Of a stretch of 24,417 bases of DNA, positions 14,561 to 19,889 are shown in pieces; the first letter of the stretch is position 1; each line of letters opens with the position of its first letter. Both the position numbers and the translations under genes were made by a program. Where the stretch lies: contig CAYRCU010000014.1 of the NCBI GenBank assembly GCA_964422865.1, forward strand, positions 1 through 24,417. Reading direction: 5' to 3'. The notes beneath the pieces are model-generated. The model had not been told where the DNA came from, made no database searches, and saw nothing but the letters and a program-made list of their open reading frames with translations. Origin of the DNA: CAYRCU01 sp964422865 (GTDB lineage Bacteria; Patescibacteriota; Microgenomatia; UBA8517).

Positions 14561-14778
14561 ATTATTCCTACACAAGACTCGGTTTTGGGAAGATCTGAGG
14601 CGCTTTTTTCTCCCAAAAGAGACTTTATGTTTATAACTTTTCCCAAGCACTTGCAGTTTTGGATTGCACGGTTATTTTCATCGAATGTGTTACATGGGCG
14701 AACGAAGAGCTTGAAAGCAATGATTATTAAGAGAGCAGCTAGTATGAAACTTGTTACAAAGTTTATGATGCTTTTCAC
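14545..14778 (-). CDS. Small membrane protein with conserved-looking cysteines, function unknown
   Basis: 77 residues: one hydrophobic N-terminal helix (about residues 5-26, F-V-T-S-F-I-L-A-A-L-L-I-I-I-A-F). A short soluble part follows with four cysteines in R-P-C-N, N-C-K-C-L-G-K and S-C-V-G-I-I. The C-x-C-x-G...C-x-G layout suggests metal binding or disulfides, but I do not recognise a family. An extended -10 (TGA-TAATAT) lies exactly six bases before the GTG, which supports expression as a leaderless mRNA. The stop codon reaches the discriminator base of the opposite-strand tRNA-Gly. The final Lys-Lys codons are the complement of that tRNA's terminator T-run. Confidence 0.6.
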   Translation of the reverse strand: MKSIINFVTSFILAALLIIIAFKLFVRPCNTFDENNRAIQNCKCLGKVINIKSLLGEKSASDLPKTESCVGIIKKRL

Positions 14779-14784
14779 AGATTC

Positions 14785-14793
14785 ATATTATCA
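14785..14793 (-). promoter_or_regulatory. Extended -10 promoter of the small membrane protein gene
   Basis: Minus strand TGA-TAATAT followed by GAATCT and then the GTG start. The predicted +1 is the G of the start codon. Confidence 0.5.
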
Positions 14794-14826
14794 CAGGACT
14801 GGAATTTAGTTGGCTGTTGTATAATT

Positions 14827-14835
14827 TGGTATAGT
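14827..14835 (+). promoter_or_regulatory. Extended -10 promoter of tRNA-Thr
   Basis: TGG-TATAGT, with predicted +1 about six bases before the tRNA. A second TATAAT lies just upstream (14819-14824). The -35 is weak. Confidence 0.5.
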
Positions 14836-14847
14836 ATTTGTGAGTTA

Positions 14848-14921
14848 GCCGATGTAGCTCAGGCTGGTAGAGCAACGGTATCGTAAACCGTGGGTCGGTG
14901 GTTCGAATCCACCCATCGGCT
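14848..14921 (+). tRNA. tRNA-Thr (CGT)
   Basis: A 74-nt cloverleaf: acceptor GCCGATG with CATCGGC. The anticodon arm is ACGGT-ATCGTAA-ACCGT with anticodon CGT, and the T arm is GGTGG-TTCGAAT-CCACC. The discriminator is T73 and CCA is not encoded. The coding sequence that follows starts eight bases after the tRNA 3' end. Confidence 0.95.
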
Positions 14922-14929
14922 CAAAGAAA

Positions 14930-15646
14930 ATGATAAAGAGATATTCGAGATTAAGAAGGATTGAAAAAAAAAGGGCGCGCAGGAGTGCGTTTTTTTACAT
15001 TGTTCTTACAATTTTGTTAATGGTTTTTCTTTTGTTTTTTGGAATTGGTATTTTTTCCGGGATCGCGAATTTTATTAGTGAATTTTCTGATGGAAAAAGT
15101 TCTTTCGTTTTGGTTGATACCACTCCCCCGGCGCCTCCAAGAATTGATGCTGTGGATGAATACGTAAGTGAGGATAGGCTGCAAATTACCGGTGTGGGTG
15201 AGCCGGGTGCTATTTTTGTGATTGATATTAATGGTGTGCAAAAGGAAGTTGTTATATCGAGCGATGGAGAATTTGAGATTACCCTGAACTTAAAGGAGGG
15301 AGAAAATACATTTGTTGCTTGGATTTCGGATGGAGCCGGAAACAGAAGTGTAGAAACTCGAAAGTATACCGTTTTTTTTGATAACGAGCCGCCTGAAATA
15401 AGTGTAACAAATCCGAATTCGGGAAGTGAATTTCATGGCGAGGAGGAGAGATTGGTTTCGGTGGAAGGTAAAACAGAACCTGATGCCAGGGTCACCGTGA
15501 ACGGGAAACTTGCGGTGCTTACTTTTGAGGGCAAATTTAGCTTAAAGGTTGGGCTTAACTCGGGAACTAATGAAATAAAAATTGTTGCAGAAGACAGAGC
15601 CGGAAATACTTCGGAAGAGAGTGTTGAAGTTGTTTATTTTCCTTAA
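14930..15646 (+). CDS. Membrane-anchored protein with two bacterial Ig-like domains
   Basis: 238 residues. A very basic cytoplasmic start (R/K-rich, residues 3-18) precedes one membrane helix (about 20-48). Two similar beta-sandwich repeats follow outside: D-T-T-P-P-A-P-P...G-V-G-E-P-G-A...L-K-E-G-E-N-T-F-V-A-W-I-S-D-G-A-G-N, and D-N-E-P-P-E-I-S...E-G-K-T-E-P-D-A...L-N-S-G-T-N-E-I-K-I-V-A-E-D-R-A-G-N. The P-P start, G-x-x-E/P-G/D-A turn and D-x-A-G-N end are typical of Ig-like repeats in surface and glycan-binding proteins. No catalytic domain is present. The ATG lies eight bases after tRNA-Thr and has no Shine-Dalgarno, so expression may depend on tRNA processing. The gene ends nine bases from the opposed tRNA-Val. 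Confidence 0.85.
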   Translation: MIKRYSRLRRIEKKRARRSAFFYIVLTILLMVFLLFFGIGIFSGIANFISEFSDGKSSFVLVDTTPPAPPRIDAVDEYVSEDRLQITGVGEPGAIFVIDINGVQKEVVISSDGEFEITLNLKEGENTFVAWISDGAGNRSVETRKYTVFFDNEPPEISVTNPNSGSEFHGEEERLVSVEGKTEPDARVTVNGKLAVLTFEGKFSLKVGLNSGTNEIKIVAEDRAGNTSEESVEVVYFP

Positions 15647-15654
15647 GTTTATTG

Positions 15655-15728
15655 TGGAACTACCAGGACTCGAACCTGGGACCTTTCGAATGTGAATCGA
15701 ACGCTCTAGCCAACTGAGCTATAGTTCC
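15655..15728 (-). tRNA. tRNA-Val (CAC)
   Basis: A 74-nt cloverleaf on the minus strand: acceptor GGAACTA with TAGTTCC, discriminator A73. The anticodon arm is TTCGA-TTCACAT-TCGAA with anticodon CAC, and the T arm is CCAGG-TTCGAGT-CCTGG. It is convergent with the Ig-like gene. Confidence 0.96.
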
Positions 15729-15748
15729 ATTGCCGGTATTAAATAGTT

Positions 15749-15757
15749 ATTTTATCA
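15749..15757 (-). promoter_or_regulatory. Extended -10 promoter of tRNA-Val
   Basis: Minus strand TGA-TAAAAT with predicted +1 about 13 bases before the tRNA. No strong -35. Confidence 0.45.
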
Positions 15758-15780
15758 CCCAGGGCAAGCAAAAGACAGAA

Positions 15781-15809
15781 TTGAATCATCTTATTTTTTG
15801 GTGTAGTGT
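15781..15809 (+). promoter_or_regulatory. Weak candidate promoter of the phosphoribosyltransferase gene
   Basis: TTGAAT (15781-15786), 17-nt spacer, TAGTGT (15804-15809). The -10 is poor. If used, the leader is about 11 nt with no Shine-Dalgarno. Confidence 0.3.
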
Positions 15810-15826
15810 GGTCTTGTTGTTAAATT

Positions 15827-16486
15827 ATGGGATGTGAACGTGACGAACTATTGGAAAAAAGCGGTGATGGTGTTGTGTATTGTGTCGACGGGTTGAGATT
15901 GCCCTTGAAGAATGTCGGTGATGATGTTTTCATTGCTTATTACAATCCCCTTGAGGTTGATGTGTGCCGGCACGGGAGCGGCGCTTTAGCTAAGATGCTG
16001 GAAGAAGCAGTAAGAGAGGCAGAAGGACCATTGTGCGTAATTGCACCGGACTCGTCGAAGTCCGTCCCCATGATTCAAGCGGCTGTCGACATGCTTGAGG
16101 ACGATGATGTGAACTTGCATGTTATTGAAGGGGGCAGGGCAGATGAATTTTCTGCTGAAGAATATGATTGGGTGGAAGAGTATGTTCCAATAACGGGGAA
16201 AAAAAAGGTACTGGCGCTAAAAAGGGAACAAGCTGCTTCTATCAAAAAGATGAGTGGTGGTGCAATTGTTTTTATGGATGATGTGTACAGCTCCGGTGCC
16301 ACTGATGGAGCTCTTTGTCGCTTGCTGCGCAAGGCGGGACTGCTTGATAGTGACGAGGAACCTTTTAGAAGATTGGTGGTTGCTTTGGAGGAGAATGGTG
16401 GCAGATATCCAGCCAACTTGATGCATGCTATTTATTTGCCGATTTTTTCACAAGAAGATGTATTAAAAGCGGAAGGGGGTGATTAA
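15827..16486 (+). CDS. Phosphoribosyltransferase-like protein of unknown substrate
   Basis: 219 residues with the PRPP-binding loop of type I phosphoribosyltransferases at 148-159: V-F-M-D-D-V-Y-S-S-G-A-T, two acidic residues followed by the small-residue loop. A possible pyrophosphate-loop equivalent is I-A-P-D-S-S-K-S-V-P (72-81), and A-L-K-R-E-Q (130-135) sits where purine enzymes carry a basic flexible segment. It does not match one enzyme (apt, hpt, pyrE, upp) well enough to name. The N-terminal 40 residues are unusual and acidic. Codon use looks more GC-rich than in the neighbours, which hints at acquisition. It is coupled to the next gene, which starts two bases after its stop. Confidence 0.7.
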   Translation: MGCERDELLEKSGDGVVYCVDGLRLPLKNVGDDVFIAYYNPLEVDVCRHGSGALAKMLEEAVREAEGPLCVIAPDSSKSVPMIQAAVDMLEDDDVNLHVIEGGRADEFSAEEYDWVEEYVPITGKKKVLALKREQAASIKKMSGGAIVFMDDVYSSGATDGALCRLLRKAGLLDSDEEPFRRLVVALEENGGRYPANLMHAIYLPIFSQEDVLKAEGGD

Positions 16487-16488
16487 AA

Positions 16489-16734
16489 ATGACACCAGAA
16501 AATGATATAAAAGGCCAGTTTACAGATGGTTCTCCTGAAGAAAGTGTTATTAAAAATGATATAACCGGAGATAGTTCTCCTGAAAGAAGTGTTACTGAAA
16601 GTGAAAAGGCAGCACTTAAAGCAATAAGAGAGTCTGGAAATTACCCATGCGCTTGGTTACCAGCAGAATATAAAGTACCTGAAGAATATGATAGTGATGG
16701 AAATCTTTTGAGTATGAGAGGTTGTGGACATTAG
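16489..16734 (+). CDS. Small acidic protein of unknown function with an internal repeat
   Basis: 81 residues, hydrophilic, no signal peptide. The first half contains a duplicated segment: N-D-I-K-G-...-S-P-E-E-S-V and N-D-I-T-G-D-S-S-P-E-R-S-V, also visible in the DNA (54 versus 45 bases). The second half is more protein-like: Y-P-C-A-W-L-P-A-E-Y-K-V-P-E-E-Y, ending M-R-G-C-G-H. The two Cys and the terminal His could bind metal, but no family is recognised. Translation is supported by an AGGGGGTGAT Shine-Dalgarno inside the end of the preceding gene, six to seven bases before the ATG. Confidence 0.65.
   Translation: MTPENDIKGQFTDGSPEESVIKNDITGDSSPERSVTESEKAALKAIRESGNYPCAWLPAEYKVPEEYDSDGNLLSMRGCGH
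16501..16599 (+). repeat. Degenerate internal tandem duplication
   Basis: Two units in the 81-residue gene, each starting AATGATATAA and containing GTTCTCCTGAA plus a GTGTTA end. Unit lengths are 54 and 45 bases, a whole-codon difference, so the reading frame is kept. Confidence 0.6.
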
Positions 16735-16742
16735 TTTGCGAC

Positions 16743-16771
16743 TTGTTAGTGGGAGTGGATAGATCTATAAT
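16743..16771 (+). promoter_or_regulatory. Promoter of lepB, leaderless geometry
   Basis: TTGTTA (16743-16748), 17-nt spacer, TATAAT (16766-16771), then six bases and the ATG. The predicted +1 is the A of ATG (16778). There is no Shine-Dalgarno. Confidence 0.7.
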
Positions 16772-16777
16772 TTTTGT

Positions 16778-17344
16778 ATGTTTTTGTTTAGAAGGATTGG
16801 GTCTTTTTTACTGGAGCTTGTCCAGGTTGTTGTTTTTGCTATTAGCATTTTTCTTTTTATTTATCTTCTGATTTTACAGCCCCATAAGATTAAAGGAAAT
16901 TCGATGGAGCCTAATTTTCACAATGCGCAATATTTGTTAACTGATAAGTTGTCTTACCGTGTTGGTGAGCCCAAACGCGGCGATGTGGTTGTGTTTAAGG
17001 CCCCACCAGATTATAAGGAGGAATATATAAAGCGAATAGTTGCTTTACCCGGAGAGACAATTTCAATAAGACATAATACTGTTTATATTAACGGTAAAGT
17101 CTTGAATGAAAAGTATTTACCTCCGGAAGCTGTTACTTACCCCGGCAACTTCTTGAATGAAGGGCAAATTCTTATTGTCCCTGAAGGAAAATACTTTATG
17201 ATGGGTGATAATAGAGAGCATTCATTGGATTCAAGGAGATTTGGGTTTATAGGTGCTGATAAGATTACAGGTAAAGCTTGGATTATTTACTGGCCGCTTA
17301 CGGACGCCGGGAAGATTCCAGAGGCTGTGTTTGCTTTGGAATAG
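16778..17344 (+). CDS. lepB: Signal peptidase I
   Basis: 188 residues. One N-terminal membrane helix (about 12-33) precedes the catalytic domain outside the membrane. Ser42 lies in K-G-N-S-M-E-P (box B) and Lys85 in Y-I-K-R-I-V-A-L-P-G-E (box D), forming the Ser/Lys dyad. Box C-like R-G-D-V-V-V-F and box E G-D-N-R-E-H-S-L-D-S-R are present. It removes signal peptides from secreted proteins. Length fits the compact Gram-positive-like form. It converges with parB with only seven bases between stops and no visible terminator, so the transcripts probably overlap. Confidence 0.95.
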   Translation: MFLFRRIGSFLLELVQVVVFAISIFLFIYLLILQPHKIKGNSMEPNFHNAQYLLTDKLSYRVGEPKRGDVVVFKAPPDYKEEYIKRIVALPGETISIRHNTVYINGKVLNEKYLPPEAVTYPGNFLNEGQILIVPEGKYFMMGDNREHSLDSRRFGFIGADKITGKAWIIYWPLTDAGKIPEAVFALE

Positions 17345-17351
17345 GTTTTAT

Positions 17352-18197
17352 TTAAGAGCTTTCTACGATTCCTCTGTATACTTTGTTTAATTTCTCTTCT
17401 GTTTCTTCTGTGTTGCCCTTAAAGATAAATGTGATTTTTGTTTGACTCCTTGAGCGAACTAATTTTACCTGAGTCTTTTTGTTATCTTCTTTTTCTTTCG
17501 AAAGTGACTTTTGCATTTCTTCCTGCATGCGATCGATTTCTTCTGATACTATTCGCATTTCAGAAATGCTTGTTTTTGGTTTCGGAGGCTGTTTGGATTG
17601 TGCTTTCATTCTTCGAGCAAGTTCTTCTGCCCGTCTGACTGATCCTGATTCTCTTAGAATGGTCTTGTAGGCTTCTACCATTAATGTCGGGTCGTCAATT
17701 GAGGAGAGGGCTCTGGCATGTCCTTCCGTGATGAGTCCCGAAAGAAGGCCGTCTTTAAGAGCATCCGGGAGAGACAGGAGGCGCATAGAATTTGAGACGT
17801 AGGCTACTGATTTCCCTATGCGTACTGATATTTCGGAAGTGGTTAGTCCAAATTCATTCATCAAACGCTCGAAACCTGATGCTCTATCTAATGCGTTCAA
17901 ATCTAGTCTTTGAACATTCTCTACGATTGCCATTTCAAGCATTCCTTTGGGGGTGGTTTCACGGATAACCGCTGGAACATGAGTGAAACCTGCAAGTTTA
18001 GCGGCTCTCCATCTGCGTTCACCCGCGATAATTTGAAATCCTGCCGGTGTTTTGGCCACAATTAATGGTTCAAGGATTCCATGCTCTTTTATGGAGTCAA
18101 CTAAATCGACTAAACTTTCTGGTGTTATTGAGCCGCGAGGCTGAAGAGGGTTGCTTTGAAGCTCGTTTACCGGTATTTGCAAGATTTCTTCAGCCAT
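17352..18197 (-). CDS. parB: Chromosome partitioning protein ParB
   Basis: 281 residues, ParB/Spo0J type. The N-terminal CTP-binding domain has I-P-V-N-E-L-Q-S-N-P-L-Q-P-R (8-21) and G-E-R-R-W-R-A-A (59-66). The central helix-turn-helix is around 117-143 (T-S-E-I-S-V-R-I-G-K-S-V-A-Y-V-S-N), after E-N-V-Q-R-L-D-L-N. A charged linker and a C-terminal dimer domain follow. It loads at parS and, with ParA (not in this window), segregates the chromosome. No parS-like site was seen in the window. It begins one base after the rpmA stop and shares its promoter. Confidence 0.95.
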   Translation of the reverse strand: MAEEILQIPVNELQSNPLQPRGSITPESLVDLVDSIKEHGILEPLIVAKTPAGFQIIAGERRWRAAKLAGFTHVPAVIRETTPKGMLEMAIVENVQRLDLNALDRASGFERLMNEFGLTTSEISVRIGKSVAYVSNSMRLLSLPDALKDGLLSGLITEGHARALSSIDDPTLMVEAYKTILRESGSVRRAEELARRMKAQSKQPPKPKTSISEMRIVSEEIDRMQEEMQKSLSKEKEDNKKTQVKLVRSRSQTKITFIFKGNTEETEEKLNKVYRGIVESS

Positions 18198-18198
18198 A

Positions 18199-18450
18199 TT
18201 AGTTTGAAATGATAGAAATTACTTTTTTACCAAGTCTTTGACTGAATGTAACAACTCCGGGCATAAGTGCAAAAAGTGTGTGGTCTCGACCCATAGAAAC
18301 CCCTTTGCCCGGATGCAATTTAGTCCCTCTTTGACGAACCAGGATTGACCCTTTTTTCACTTTTTGTCCACTGTGAGCCTTCAATCCCAGTCTTTTACCA
18401 TCGGGTCTTTTGTGTTGTTTTGTCTTTCCTGCTGCCTTTTTGTGTGCCAT
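18199..18450 (-). CDS. rpmA: 50S ribosomal protein L27
   Basis: 83 residues. It begins MAHKKAAGKT, has G-K-R-L-G-L-K, G-Q-K-V-K-K-G-S-I-L-V-R-Q-R-G-T, H-P-G-K-G-V-S-M-G-R-D-H-T-L-F-A and G-V-V-T-F. L27's N-terminal tail reaches the peptidyl-transferase centre. There is no Firmicutes-type cleaved N-terminal extension. It has its own consensus promoter with a predicted leader of only 6-7 nt. It is separated by 83 nt from rplU, its usual partner. Confidence 0.96.
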   Translation of the reverse strand: MAHKKAAGKTKQHKRPDGKRLGLKAHSGQKVKKGSILVRQRGTKLHPGKGVSMGRDHTLFALMPGVVTFSQRLGKKVISIISN

Positions 18451-18463
18451 TTTCTTAGTGCTA

Positions 18464-18492
18464 ATAATATTTCATGTTTTCACGGATGTCAA
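18464..18492 (-). promoter_or_regulatory. Consensus promoter of rpmA-parB
   Basis: Minus strand TTGACA (18487-18492), 17-nt spacer, TATTAT (18464-18469). The predicted +1 is near 18457, leaving 6-7 bases (TAAGAAA) before the ATG and no room for a normal Shine-Dalgarno. Confidence 0.75.
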
Positions 18493-18533
18493 TATTACAA
18501 AAGCATATGTTTTGATATATTTCTATACGTGAC

Positions 18534-18833
18534 TCATGATATTTTTGTGATTTGCAGTCGGGTGTAATTTGGTCGGAAGCCGATTTTTTTTCTGTAGCGA
18601 GATTTGGCTTTGTATTTTTTAACGTAAAGCTTTTTTCCTTTTTCTTCGCCCAGGACTTTTATAGCTACTTTTGCGTTTTTTAAAACGGGAGTACCTATTT
18701 GAATCTTTTTATCATTTACTAATAAGAGAACTTCCGGGTTTGGTTTTTTGCCTCCCAGTGAGTCCACCAAGAGCTCTTGCCCTTCTGTTACTTTGTGCTG
18801 GTGGCCTTGAAGGCGAATTATTGCATATTTCAT
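18534..18833 (-). CDS. rplU: 50S ribosomal protein L21
   Basis: 99 residues, the usual length. It begins M-K-Y-A-I-I-R-L-Q-G-H-Q-H-K-V. K-V-L-G-E-E-K-G-K-K-L-Y-V-K-K-Y-K-A-K-S-R-Y-R-K-K-I-G-F-R-P is interrupted only by family variation. The end R-P-N-Y-T-R-L-Q-I-T-K-I is the L21 hallmark. It lies 24 nt after the SEDS gene, probably in one transcript from ileS. No L20/L21-type leader structure is visible. Confidence 0.95.
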   Translation of the reverse strand: MKYAIIRLQGHQHKVTEGQELLVDSLGGKKPNPEVLLLVNDKKIQIGTPVLKNAKVAIKVLGEEKGKKLYVKKYKAKSRYRKKIGFRPNYTRLQITKIS

Positions 18834-18857
18834 TTTAAGAGATAGGACAGGCGTATT

Positions 18858-19889
18858 TTAATGCTTTTTAGTTCCTATGACAATACCTAAGGTTGTAAGT
18901 GTTGCAATTAAAGAAGATCCTCCTGCTGAAACCAGAGGGAGCGGAATTCCCGTAATTGGCAGGAGAGCCATATTCATGGCTATATGAACAAAGATTTGAG
19001 CGAAAAGAGTCAGAAAAACTCCTGAAGCAAAAGCTTTTGCTGTATTATTAATGGAATTTTCAGCAATTATTATTATTCTGTAAAGAAGAAATAAACTGGC
19101 AAAAAGGATTAGAGTGGACCCCAGTAGTCCAAGTTCTTCACTTATTGAGGCAAAAACAAAATCCGTATGGCGTTCGGGAAGAAATGAAAGCTGTGTTTGT
19201 ACTCCCTCTCCCAATCCCCTGCCAAAAAGTTTTCCGGATCCTACCGAGATCATTGATTGAATACTATTGTACCCCGCTCCCCTAGGGTCTGAAGCGGGAG
19301 AAATTAACGCTAAGACTCTTGTCTTTTGATAGGGAGCCAAAAGAAACCACGAGAAAGGCAAAAGCAGCACTGTTGTTATAAATCCTGTAAGGAGTATTCT
19401 TCTGTCAATTTTTATTGATAAAACTACCCCTAAAAAACCGATGGCAGTTAGGATTGCCACTCCCAGGGAGGGCTGAATAACGATTAGAAAGAAGGGAATG
19501 GAAAATAAGAGACCGGCCTTAAAAAGCCTGTTTACGGTAACTGTTTTTACTGTGAGAAATTTTGCAAAAAAAATAAGAATAAAAGGGCGGATTATTTCGG
19601 CGGGCTGAATTGTGAGGGGGCCAATTGGAATCCAGCGAATTGTACCTCTTGTGATTTGTCCAACGAGCAACGGAAGAGTAAGAAAAATTACGGAACCTAT
19701 AAACAAGAGTGTTGAAAAAGTGCTCAGAATTTCGAAGTCTAATTTAGAAAAAATTAAAAATAGGGCCACGCCTAAAAATAAATATAAATAGTAAACCGGG
19801 AAAACCCCGGGTGCGATGGAGCGAAGAATGAAAAAACCGATAAACAGGAGAAAGGATATGCTGGAAATTAACCAAGGCTCGTTTCTCAT
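18858..19889 (-). CDS. rodA: SEDS-family peptidoglycan glycosyltransferase (RodA/FtsW type)
   Basis: 343 residues with about ten membrane helices. SEDS proteins polymerise lipid II. Signatures are R-G-T-I-R-W-I-P-I-G-P-L-T-I-Q-P-A-E (81-98), G-Y-N-S-I-Q-S-M-I-S-V-G-S-G-K-L-F-G-R-G-L (206-226), F-L-P-E-R-H-T-D-F-V-F-A with Asp243 in the position of the essential SEDS Asp, and P-L-P-L-V-S-A-G-G-S-S near the end. RodA is preferred over FtsW from length and the Q-T-Q-L-S-F-L-P-E-R style, but with ftsA/ftsZ nearby FtsW is possible. The ATG overlaps the ileS stop. Confidence 0.88.
   Translation of the reverse strand: MRNEPWLISSISFLLFIGFFILRSIAPGVFPVYYLYLFLGVALFLIFSKLDFEILSTFSTLLFIGSVIFLTLPLLVGQITRGTIRWIPIGPLTIQPAEIIRPFILIFFAKFLTVKTVTVNRLFKAGLLFSIPFFLIVIQPSLGVAILTAIGFLGVVLSIKIDRRILLTGFITTVLLLPFSWFLLAPYQKTRVLALISPASDPRGAGYNSIQSMISVGSGKLFGRGLGEGVQTQLSFLPERHTDFVFASISEELGLLGSTLILFASLFLLYRIIIIAENSINNTAKAFASGVFLTLFAQIFVHIAMNMALLPITGIPLPLVSAGGSSLIATLTTLGIVIGTKKH

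Noticed and set aside
17940..17980. GTTTCACGGATAAC inside parB as a parS site
   Set aside because: Only the left half resembles the parS palindrome; the right half does not match.
18834..18857. Autoregulatory leader upstream of rplU
   Set aside because: Only 24 nt separate it from the SEDS gene and no stable structure is visible.
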